Source of the DNA: Lysobacteraceae bacterium
GTDB lineage: Bacteria > Pseudomonadota > Gammaproteobacteria > Xanthomonadales > Xanthomonadaceae
NCBI GenBank assembly: GCA_017990865.1
Contig: JAGNNB010000260.1
Span: 1 to 5,107 of the forward strand
Direction: 5' to 3'
DNA: 5,107 bases
Positions 1-5,107 of this stretch are shown here, piece by piece. Both the position numbers and the translations under genes were made by a program. Position 1 is the first letter of the stretch. Every line of letters begins with the position of its first letter. The notes below the pieces were generated by a model. It saw only the letters and a list, made by a program, of their open reading frames with translations, was not told where the DNA came from and did no database searches.

Positions 1-441
1 GTACTCGCGATCCTGACCGCCGACTGCCTGCCGGTGGTGTTCGCCGCGGACGACGGCCGCGAAATCGCCGCCGCGCACGCGGGTTGGCCGGGGTTGTCGG
101 CGGGCATGCTCGAAGCGACGGTCGCGGCGATGCGCACGCCGCCGCAACGCCTGCTCGCTTGGATCGGCCCCTGCGCCGGCCCTGCGCGTTACGAAATCGG
201 CGCTGAGGTGCGCGAACGCTTTCTCGCCTGGGGCGAAGCGGCCGACGCTGCGTTCATCGCGACGCGAGCCGGGCACTGGTTAGTCGATCTACCTGCGATC
301 GCGCGCATGCGCCTGGCGCGCGTCGGCGTGCATCGGGTGTACGGTGGCGACATCTGCACGATCTCCGACCCCGCGCGCTACTTCTCGCATCGCCGCGATG
401 CGCGCACCGGGCGTATCGCGACCTTGGCGTGGTTCGAATGA
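1..441 (+). CDS. pgeF: PgeF/YfiH-family protein (polyphenol oxidase / purine nucleoside phosphorylase fold), 5'-truncated
   Basis: The frame is open from base 1, so the gene begins upstream; 146 residues remain of a family usually about 240-260 residues long. Visible family motifs, numbered from the window edge, are LTADCLPVVF (Cys9), AAHAGW (His26), WIGPCAGPARYEIG (54-67), and near the end GGDICTISDP followed by YFSHRRD and GRIATLAW. The Cys and His belong to the conserved metal-binding/catalytic His-Cys-His set; the third ligand lies outside the window. Known members include E. coli YfiH (PgeF, which keeps L-Ser out of the peptidoglycan stem peptide), B. subtilis YlmD and mammalian FAMIN/LACC1 (adenosine deaminase and purine nucleoside phosphorylase activities). 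The protein is probably cytoplasmic. One oddity is that the normally invariant-looking HAGWRG signature reads HAGWPG here (Pro30). It likely shares a transcript with the next gene, 22 bp downstream. The family call is secure; the exact substrate is not. Confidence 0.93.
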   Translation, partial: VLAILTADCLPVVFAADDGREIAAAHAGWPGLSAGMLEATVAAMRTPPQRLLAWIGPCAGPARYEIGAEVRERFLAWGEAADAAFIATRAGHWLVDLPAIARMRLARVGVHRVYGGDICTISDPARYFSHRRDARTGRIATLAWFE

Positions 442-450
442 ATCGATCGG

Positions 451-457
451 GAGAGGA
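451..457 (+). promoter_or_regulatory. Ribosome binding site of the DUF4166 gene
   Basis: GAGAGGA lies 6 bases before the ATG at 464. It decides the start in favour of this ATG over a possible in-frame start at 344, which would overlap the pgeF coding region by 98 bases. Confidence 0.6.
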
Positions 458-463
458 CGCACG

Positions 464-997
464 ATGAAGACCGCGCCGCCGCTGTTTCGTCGCTTGCTCG
501 GCGATGCCATCGACCGCACGCCCGACTGCGTGCAGCGTTTGCATCATCGCCCGGGCACAGTGGTCTACCGCGGCGATGTGACCGTCGAACGCGGCGCCAC
601 GGCGCTCGCGCGATTGTGCGGATGGGCCACCGCACTGCCGCCCGCGGGCGATGGCCCGATCGAAGTGGAGATCGTCGCCGACGAACGCCGTGAAATCTGG
701 ACGCGGCGCGTCGGCAAGCACGCGATGTGTTCCACGCTCTGGGACGCAGACGGATTGCTCTGCGAGCGTTTGGGTTTGGTGACGTTCGGGTTTCGCGTCG
801 GCGTGGAAGATGGCGCGATCGTCTGGCGCGTCGTGCGCGTGCGCGCGCTCGGCATTCTGCCGCTGCCGGTGCGCGCGTTTTCCGGCGTCGAAGCCCGCGA
901 ATTCGAGCAAGACGGCCGCTATCGTTTCGATGTGCGCGCCGCGCTGCCGTTCGCCGGCATGTTGGTGCATTACCGCGGCGCCTTGGATGTGCCGTAA
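464..997 (+). CDS. DUF4166 domain protein
   Basis: The 177-residue product fits a stand-alone DUF4166 domain over its full length: an N-terminal LFRRLLGDAIDRTP segment (7-20) resembling the family's LFxRLLG..(F/I)..LP opening, VERG (41-44) and LARL (48-51), an E-x-W-x-R segment (77-81), LCERLGLVTFGF (99-110), LPLPVRAF (132-139), and a terminal FDVRAALPFAGMLVHYRGAL (155-174). No signal peptide or membrane helix is evident, so a cytoplasmic location is likely. The biochemical function of DUF4166 is unknown. The domain often forms the C-terminal part of proteins whose N-terminus is a saccharopine-dehydrogenase-like Rossmann domain, which suggests it assists or modulates that partner. Here such a partner is the next gene, on the opposite strand and ending 15 bp away. 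The gene follows pgeF by 22 bp with its own ribosome binding site, so co-transcription with pgeF is likely. Confidence 0.85.
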   Translation: MKTAPPLFRRLLGDAIDRTPDCVQRLHHRPGTVVYRGDVTVERGATALARLCGWATALPPAGDGPIEVEIVADERREIWTRRVGKHAMCSTLWDADGLLCERLGLVTFGFRVGVEDGAIVWRVVRVRALGILPLPVRAFSGVEAREFEQDGRYRFDVRAALPFAGMLVHYRGALDVP

Positions 998-1028
998 GCG
1001 CGAGCGCTGCGATCATTCCCGCTCGCGC
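998..1028. terminator. Candidate bidirectional stem-loop between convergent genes
   Basis: GCGCGAGCG (998-1006) and CGCTCGCGC (1020-1028) form a perfect 9-bp, almost all G/C stem with a 13-base loop. It begins directly after the DUF4166 stop codon and overlaps the stop and last codons of the minus-strand gene. Its place between two convergent genes is what a shared terminator would occupy. Neither side shows a T-tract, so it is not a canonical intrinsic terminator; it may instead pause polymerase or protect 3' ends. Part of the symmetry also encodes the repetitive Arg-Glu-Arg-Glu tail of the minus-strand protein. Confidence 0.45.
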
Positions 1029-2239
1029 ATCGTCTCCACCCGCGCTTCCATCGCGTAACCGTCCAGCGTTTCCAAGAATTCGTCGAGCGTGAATAAATCC
1101 AGGCACGGCGTGGCGCCCGCGCCGGGCAGGGCGCCGCGCTCGAGCTTGCGGGTCAGCAGCACAGCGGCGGTCGCGGGAATTTGCGGGCCGTCGCCGTTGC
1201 GCGCGATCAAGGTCCAATCGAGTCGCTGACGCGCGCCGTCGTGCCCGCGTCCGCCCAAGCGCACATGCATGAAGCCGGCATCGCTGCCGATCTTTTGCCA
1301 GCGTTCGCTCAGCCAGAACAGCGGTTTTCCGAAACGGCGCAGATCGCGGACGAGTCCCGCGCGCACCAGCCACGTCGCCAGCCACAACCCGAAGTGCATG
1401 CGCCACAGTTCCAAGCCGGCGCGGAATTCCACCGTACGCAAACTCGGATAGCGCACGGGCAGCAGATCGAGATCGGGCACTTCGCAGCGCACCGCCCAGC
1501 GCGCGCCGACGCCCGCGACCCGCAAGCGTCGCAGCGATTGCCAACCATGTGCGGTGCGCCACACGCCGTCGCGCAACATGCGATACGGCTTGCCGCTGTA
1601 GCTGAGGATCGCCAGCGTCGTGGCCCAGCCGCGCGGCGTGCGATTGCCCGGCGAGATCGTCGATTCCACGGTGTCGAGTTCTGCGAAGCGTTCGCGATGC
1701 GCTTCGATCACGGCGGCGTTCAATCCCGGCACGCTGCTGGCGCCGGACACGACCCAACGCCCAGCGGCTTTCGCCTCCGCATCCAAGGCGACGATGCCGC
1801 GCACGTAATCGCGACCATCGGCCAGGTCGATCGCATGCGCGCCGGCCGCCAACGCGGCGCGGGCGACGCGATAGGCGCTGGAACCCGCAGCGTCGTCGTC
1901 GGGCGCTTGCGTCCGCGCTTGACGTGCTTGACGTGCTTGAAAGGGGCCCGCGGTGTCGATCAAGACCTGCGGCGCGAGCGCCATCAGGCGCGCGGGGAAA
2001 TCCGCGGCCTCGGTATCCAGTGCAGCGGTTTCGATGCTCGCGTTCGGCGCGTCGAGCGACGCCACGAACGCCTCCGCCCGCGCACGGTCGCGACCGGCGA
2101 CGATCAGATGCAGGCCGGCGTCCCGCGCCAGCGCGCGCACGATCCGCCCGCCGAACAAGCCGTAGCCGCCCAAGATCACGACGCGGAATCGCGGCGAAGC
2201 GAGGACGGGGGAAGAGGAAACCGCGGAAGACGAAGGCAT
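1013..2239 (-). CDS. Saccharopine dehydrogenase-like NAD(P)-binding oxidoreductase
   Basis: The 408-residue product opens with a Rossmann fold: VVILGGYGLFGGRIV (20-34) gives the glycine-rich nucleotide loop, and IVAGRDRARAEAF (46-58) the second strand and its basic region. LIDTAGPF (93-100) and YRVARAAL...HAIDLADGRDYV (123-146) are typical of the saccharopine dehydrogenase NADP-binding family, as are SGASSVPGLNAAVIEAH (165-181), SPGNRTPRG (196-204), ILSYSGKPYRML (211-222), CEVPDLDLLPVRYP (252-265) and GDGPQIPATAAVLLTRKL (349-366). This is not the lysine-pathway enzyme itself; the substrate is unknown. Many relatives carry a C-terminal DUF4166 domain that is absent here but encoded by the convergent neighbour. 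Residues 101-121, rich in Gln/Ala/Arg and Asp, look like an insertion after AGPF. The start chosen is the ATG at 2239, because only 17 residues precede the Rossmann strand; the frame stays open to 2344 but that stretch has no domain signal. The first 15 residues are Ser/Ala-rich and not a convincing signal peptide. Confidence 0.85.
   Translation of the reverse strand: MPSSSAVSSSPVLASPRFRVVILGGYGLFGGRIVRALARDAGLHLIVAGRDRARAEAFVASLDAPNASIETAALDTEAADFPARLMALAPQVLIDTAGPFQARQARQARTQAPDDDAAGSSAYRVARAALAAGAHAIDLADGRDYVRGIVALDAEAKAAGRWVVSGASSVPGLNAAVIEAHRERFAELDTVESTISPGNRTPRGWATTLAILSYSGKPYRMLRDGVWRTAHGWQSLRRLRVAGVGARWAVRCEVPDLDLLPVRYPSLRTVEFRAGLELWRMHFGLWLATWLVRAGLVRDLRRFGKPLFWLSERWQKIGSDAGFMHVRLGGRGHDGARQRLDWTLIARNGDGPQIPATAAVLLTRKLERGALPGAGATPCLDLFTLDEFLETLDGYAMEARVETMRERE
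1917..1940. repeat. 9-bp tandem repeat inside the dehydrogenase gene
   Basis: GCTTGACGT is repeated about 2.7 times without mismatch. Read on the minus strand it encodes the Gln-Ala-Arg series just after the AGPF motif. The period is a multiple of three, so copy-number change would keep the frame. Confidence 0.85.
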
Positions 2240-2245
2240 GCGGCG

Positions 2246-2251
2246 ATCATA
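2246..2251 (-). promoter_or_regulatory. Candidate -10 element of a leaderless start for the dehydrogenase gene
   Basis: On the minus strand TATGAT (5 of 6 matches to TATAAT) ends 6 bases before the ATG at 2239. That spacing would put transcription start on or very near the A of the ATG. No purine-rich ribosome binding site lies in those 6 bases (CGCCGC). No good -35 hexamer is seen 16-18 bases upstream. The call rests on the hexamer and its spacing only. Confidence 0.4.
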
Positions 2252-2323
2252 ACCGTGGGCTGACTCATCGCTCGGCGACACGCCGCCCAGCGACCGTCGG
2301 CCTACTCGCGGCCGAACGCGAAC

Positions 2324-2332
2324 TGCTAACGT
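2324..2332 (+). promoter_or_regulatory. Weak candidate extended -10 for the TPR gene
   Basis: TGCTAACGT has an extended-minus-10 TGn followed by a poor hexamer (TAACGT). It would give a leader of about 20 bases containing the ribosome binding site. No matching -35 is visible. The 118-base divergent region 2240-2357 holds no better plus-strand candidate that I can see. Confidence 0.2.
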
Positions 2333-2345
2333 GCGGTCGATCATT

Positions 2346-2353
2346 GGGGAGAG
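2346..2353 (+). promoter_or_regulatory. Ribosome binding site of the TPR gene
   Basis: GGGGAGAG lies 4 bases before the ATG at 2358 and selects this start over the in-frame GTG at 2331. The same octamer precedes the VIT-VWA gene. Confidence 0.65.
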
Positions 2354-2357
2354 TCAT

Positions 2358-3362
2358 ATGCTTCGATCCGTCCGTTCCGTCGTACCGAACGCCCTCCGGG
2401 CGTGCGCGATGTATGCCGCGAGCGCGCTGATGTGCGTTTCGCTGTTCGCCGCTTCCGCCGCCTTCGCGGGCGTCCCCGAAGTGCAGGCGCTGCTGAAAAC
2501 CCGCTCGCCTTCCGCGCTGGCCGCGGCCGAAGCACTGGTCAAGGCCGAACCGAAAAACGGCAGCGCTTGGGTCGCGTTGACCCAAGCGCGTGTGTACGCC
2601 AAGCGCAACGAAAAAGCGGTGGAGGCCGGCGAACGCGCGGTCGAACTCGCGCCGAACGATCCGCAGGCGCACCTCTGGCTCGGCAACGCGATCGGCAATC
2701 GCATCGGCGAAGTGGGCATGATCGGCAAGATGTCGTTGGCGCCCGATCTGCGCGATGCTTTCGAGCGCGCGGTCAAACTCGATCCCTCCTTGGTCGAGGC
2801 GCGCTACGCGTTGATCGAGTTTTATCTGCAGGCGCCGAGCGCCATCGGCGGCGGCATCGACAAAGCGCGCGCGCAAGCGACCGCGATCGGCAAATACGAT
2901 CGCGTGCGCGGGCTGACGTCGCAGGCCCGAATCGCCATGCACGAAAAGAAAACGCCGCAGGCGATCGGTTTTCTCGAATCGGCCCTCGCGCTCAAACCCG
3001 CCGACACTGCGCTGCGCCTGCAGTTGATCGTGCTCTACCAGGACGCCAAGCGCTGGCCCGACGCCTATACCGCGATCAAGAAATGGATCGCCGAAGCGCC
3101 GAAGTTCAACAAAGCGCAGTACCAACTCGGCCGCTTGGCCGCCGAATCCGGCCGCTATCTCGAAGAAGGCGAAGCCGCGCTGCGCGTTTACCTCACCATG
3201 CCCCGCGCCAGCGACGACCCCAAACCGCAAAACGCCCGCTACCGCCTCGGCCAAGTGCTGGCGAAAGCCGGGCGCAAAGACGAGGCCCGCGCCGAGTTCC
3301 AAGCCGCGCTCAAACTCGACCCGAAGATGAAGGAAGCGAAAGAGGCGTTGGCGGCGTTGTAG
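2358..3362 (+). CDS. Exported tetratricopeptide-repeat protein
   Basis: The 334-residue product has a Sec-type signal peptide: basic residues at Arg3, Arg6 and Arg14, a hydrophobic core at about 17-35, and a likely cleavage after Ala-Phe-Ala (35-37), pointing to the periplasm. Cys26 is preceded by Met, so it is not a lipobox. The mature part is helical repeats: TPR-like units at about 68-101 (AW..L....Y......A......A..L.P), 130-162, 193-224, 218-248 and a clear final one at 292-325 (RYRLGQVLAKAGRKDEARAEF..ALKLDP). The segment NRIGEVGMIGKMSLAPDLRDAFERAVKLDP (114-143 by position) and the later QAPSAIGGGIDKARAQA resemble a recurring family of secreted proteobacterial TPR proteins with no assigned function. 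TPR arrays usually bind partner proteins, so a scaffold role in the envelope is a reasonable inference. It is divergent from the dehydrogenase gene and 147 bp upstream of the VIT-VWA gene, on the same strand. Confidence 0.88.
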   Translation: MLRSVRSVVPNALRACAMYAASALMCVSLFAASAAFAGVPEVQALLKTRSPSALAAAEALVKAEPKNGSAWVALTQARVYAKRNEKAVEAGERAVELAPNDPQAHLWLGNAIGNRIGEVGMIGKMSLAPDLRDAFERAVKLDPSLVEARYALIEFYLQAPSAIGGGIDKARAQATAIGKYDRVRGLTSQARIAMHEKKTPQAIGFLESALALKPADTALRLQLIVLYQDAKRWPDAYTAIKKWIAEAPKFNKAQYQLGRLAAESGRYLEEGEAALRVYLTMPRASDDPKPQNARYRLGQVLAKAGRKDEARAEFQAALKLDPKMKEAKEALAAL

Positions 3363-3447
3363 GCGCGCTGCAGCGGCGACCGACGAGGCAGCTTCCGCGA
3401 GGTTCCGTCGCCAACGCGCTCGGTCGATCCGATCGGCGCGGGCTCGC

Positions 3448-3477
3448 TTGTCTTTTCGCCTATCGGTTGGTTATGGT
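3448..3477 (+). promoter_or_regulatory. Candidate sigma-70-type promoter for the VIT-VWA gene
   Basis: TTGTCT (3448-3453) and TATGGT (3472-3477) each match the consensus hexamers at 4 of 6 bases and are 18 bp apart, giving a predicted start near 3484 and a leader of about 26 bases. It lies in a locally less G/C-rich stretch of the 147-base gap 3363-3509. The rest of that gap has only short palindromes (for example 3366-3375 and 3429-3436) and no convincing terminator for the TPR gene. Confidence 0.4.
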
Positions 3478-3495
3478 GGTACGCGACGCCACGAC

Positions 3496-3504
3496 AGGGG
3501 AGAG
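3496..3504 (+). promoter_or_regulatory. Ribosome binding site of the VIT-VWA gene
   Basis: AGGGGAGAG lies 5 bases before the ATG at 3510. It fixes this start, which also yields a well-formed signal peptide. Confidence 0.65.
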
Positions 3505-3509
3505 CTCGT

Positions 3510-5107
3510 ATGTCGCCAGATCGCCTCCATAGGTTGCGCAGTGCGATCTGCGCATTGTCTTTGTTGCTCTGCGTCGTTCCCCTGGTCGGTTCGGCCGCCG
3601 AATCCCGCGCGAAGAGCGCAACGCCTTACTTCGAAGCGTATGCGGCGGGCGAGAAAGTCGAAAACCTGCCGCTGACCATGACGCGGGTCGACGCGACCAT
3701 CGTCGGCGTCGGCGCCGATGTAGCTGTCGTACAGTCCTACGAAAACCGCGGCGACAAAGCGATCGAAGCGGTGTATGTCTTCCCGGCGTCTTCGCGGGCC
3801 ACCGTTTACGCGGTGAAGATGACGATCGGTACCCGAGTGATCGAGGCCGAATTGCGCGAGCGCCAAGCGGCGCGGGCGACCTACGAACAAGCCAAAAGCG
3901 AAGGGCGTTCGGCGACGTTGCTGGAACAACAGGATGTCGACGCGTTTCGCATGAGCGTGGCGAATGTGCTGCCCGGCGACCGCATCGATGTCGAATTGCG
4001 TTATGTCGAATTGCTGGTGCCGACCGACGGCGTTTACGAATTTTTCTTCCCGAATACCGCGCCGCAGGTCAAGTACAGTCGCCCTGGAGACCCCGACACC
4101 GCGATGCCGCGCTCGTCGGATCCGGCCGTGAGCGCATTCGCATTGAGCATCGATGCCGCGATCACCGCGCCGACCGCGATCGCCAGTCTGGACAGTCCGA
4201 GCCATCGCATCGCGGTGCGCAAATCAGCGCCGAACGAGGCGCGTTTGACGGTCGAAGACGACGACGGGACCGCCGCCACGCGCGATTTCGTGTTGCGCTA
4301 CACCTTGCGCGGGGATGCGATCGCCGTCGGCGCACTGGCCTACCCCGAGGGTGATGGCGGCTATTTGCTGGTGATGGCGCAACCGCCGCAACGCCCCGAT
4401 GCCGCCCTGGTGCCGCCGCGCGAGTACATCTTCGTCGTCGATGTCTCCGGTTCGATGAACGGACAACCGCTGGATGTGTCCAAACGCTTGATTCGCGATT
4501 TGTTCTCCACCCTCAAGCCGACGGATCGTTTCAATGTCGTGTTGTTCGCCGGCGGATCGCGCGTGCTTTCTCCATCCGGCTCGTTGCCGGCCACGCCCGA
4601 AACGCTCAAGCGCGCCATCGCCGCGATCGACGCGACCGATGCCGGCGGCGGGACCGAGCTGGCCTCCGCCCTGCAGACCGCGTACGACTTGCCCGAAACG
4701 CCCGGCATGTCGCGCACGATGGTGATCGTCACCGACGGCGCTATCGCGGCCGGCGGTGATGTATCGAAGCTCATCCGAGGCCGTCTGGATCGCGCCAATG
4801 CGTTCACATTCGGTGTCGGCGAATGGCTCAACGCCTCCGTGCTCGAGCGTTTGGCGCGTGCGGGCGAAGGCGAACTCTTCCTCGTGTCAGACGGCTCAAA
4901 GGGCGAGGAAGTGGCAGGGCGTATGCGCGCCTACATCGACCGTCCGCTGATGACCAAAATTCAGACCGACTGGGGCGACAATCGTATCTACGACATGCTG
5001 CCCGGGCGGGTGCCGGATCTGTTCGCCGAGCGGCCGATCGTCGTCTTGGCGCGCTATCGCGGAACCTTGGCCGATAAAGTTGTGTTTTCGGGTTTCAGCG
5101 GCGATCG
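3510..5107 (+). CDS. Exported VIT and von Willebrand factor A domain protein, 3'-truncated
   Basis: The frame is open from ATG 3510 to the window end (532 complete codons), so the C-terminus is missing. Residues 1-30 form a signal peptide: basic start (Arg5, Arg8, Arg10), hydrophobic core about 12-27, likely cleavage after Ser-Ala-Ala (28-30). Cys21 follows Leu-Leu-Leu, so it is not a lipobox. A VIT (vault/inter-alpha-trypsin) domain covers about 53-185, with VVQSYENRG (73-81), EAVYVFP, an ELRERQAARATYEQAKSEG-type segment, and SVANVLPGDRIDVELRYVE. A vWA domain follows at about 303-480 with a complete MIDAS metal site: DVSGS (311-315), Thr382 in GGGTEL, and Asp409 in VTDGA. Such proteins use MIDAS-bound metal for protein adhesion. 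The arrangement resembles inter-alpha-trypsin-inhibitor-like proteins, including the marine proteobacterial sortase-target group, whose C-termini carry anchoring signals; this cannot be judged here. It has its own candidate promoter and may be functionally linked to the upstream exported TPR protein. Confidence 0.92.
   Translation, partial: MSPDRLHRLRSAICALSLLLCVVPLVGSAAESRAKSATPYFEAYAAGEKVENLPLTMTRVDATIVGVGADVAVVQSYENRGDKAIEAVYVFPASSRATVYAVKMTIGTRVIEAELRERQAARATYEQAKSEGRSATLLEQQDVDAFRMSVANVLPGDRIDVELRYVELLVPTDGVYEFFFPNTAPQVKYSRPGDPDTAMPRSSDPAVSAFALSIDAAITAPTAIASLDSPSHRIAVRKSAPNEARLTVEDDDGTAATRDFVLRYTLRGDAIAVGALAYPEGDGGYLLVMAQPPQRPDAALVPPREYIFVVDVSGSMNGQPLDVSKRLIRDLFSTLKPTDRFNVVLFAGGSRVLSPSGSLPATPETLKRAIAAIDATDAGGGTELASALQTAYDLPETPGMSRTMVIVTDGAIAAGGDVSKLIRGRLDRANAFTFGVGEWLNASVLERLARAGEGELFLVSDGSKGEEVAGRMRAYIDRPLMTKIQTDWGDNRIYDMLPGRVPDLFAERPIVVLARYRGTLADKVVFSGFSGD

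Noticed and set aside
344..463. Longer N-terminus for the DUF4166 protein (start at 344)
   Set aside because: It would overlap pgeF by 98 bases and add a low-complexity Arg/Ser/Ala stretch; the ATG at 464 has a good ribosome binding site and begins at the expected domain edge.
378..1757. 459-codon open frame on the minus strand
   Set aside because: It lies antisense to pgeF and DUF4166 and out of frame within the dehydrogenase gene. Its translation is Arg/Ala-rich without recognisable motifs, as expected for a shadow frame in GC-rich DNA.
1181..2263. 360-codon plus-strand frame opposite the dehydrogenase
   Set aside because: It is rich in Arg, His and Gln with no family motif, while the minus strand encodes a clear Rossmann-fold protein along the same stretch.
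2240..2344. Longer N-terminus for the dehydrogenase (start at 2344)
   Set aside because: The additional 35 residues have no domain or signal character and would occupy the whole divergent promoter region.
2265..3302. 345-codon minus-strand frame opposite the TPR gene
   Set aside because: The plus strand carries a signal peptide, TPR motifs and a ribosome binding site; the minus-strand product has no recognisable domain.
3375..3412. Possible terminator hairpin after the TPR gene (GGCGAC with GTCGCC)
   Set aside because: Only 6 bp pair around a 26-base loop and no T-tract follows; this is within chance expectation for such GC-rich sequence.
2402..3532. 376-codon plus-strand frame overlapping the TPR gene
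   Set aside because: It is a frame-shifted reading of the TPR gene with an Arg-rich composition and no start signal.
3570..3572. Lipoprotein cysteine in the VIT-VWA signal peptide (Cys21)
   Set aside because: The preceding residues are Leu-Leu-Leu, with no small residue at the -1 position, so it does not fit a lipobox; a Ser-Ala-Ala cleavage site lies shortly after.
3471..4205. 244-codon minus-strand frame opposite the VIT domain
   Set aside because: The opposite strand encodes a continuous VIT-VWA protein with intact motifs; this frame shows none.

Overview
The window is GC-rich bacterial chromosome. Codon use is strongly G/C-ending and long antisense shadow ORFs are frequent. The protein families and the 'proteobacterial' style of the secreted proteins suggest a gammaproteobacterium, plausibly Xanthomonadaceae/Lysobacter-like; this is an inference from protein style, not from a marker gene. 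Five protein-coding genes are supported, two of them cut by the window edges. No RNA gene, insertion sequence, CRISPR array or phage feature is visible.

Left part (1-1028, + strand): the 3' portion of a pgeF/yfiH-type (multicopper polyphenol oxidase/purine phosphorylase fold) gene is followed after 22 bp by a small DUF4166 gene, probably in one operon. A perfect 9-bp inverted repeat follows the DUF4166 stop codon.

Middle (1013-2239, - strand): a saccharopine-dehydrogenase-like NAD(P)-binding protein converges on the DUF4166 gene with only 15 bp between the stop codons. These two domains are often found fused in one protein, so the convergent pair looks like a split or rearranged version of a single functional unit. 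The dehydrogenase carries a low-complexity insertion built on a 9-bp tandem repeat and may start without a leader.

Right part (2358-5107, + strand): a divergently transcribed, exported TPR-repeat protein is followed, after a 147-bp gap with its own candidate promoter, by an exported VIT + von Willebrand factor A protein that runs off the right edge with an intact MIDAS metal site. Both have signal peptides and nearly identical GGGGAGAG ribosome binding sites, so they may serve the same cell-envelope process, but nothing in the window proves a shared pathway.

No clearly novel multi-gene system is visible. The points most worth checking are the convergent DUF4166/dehydrogenase pair, the Arg-to-Pro change in the PgeF signature, the repeat-driven insertion, and the missing C-terminus of the VIT-VWA protein, where a sorting signal could lie.
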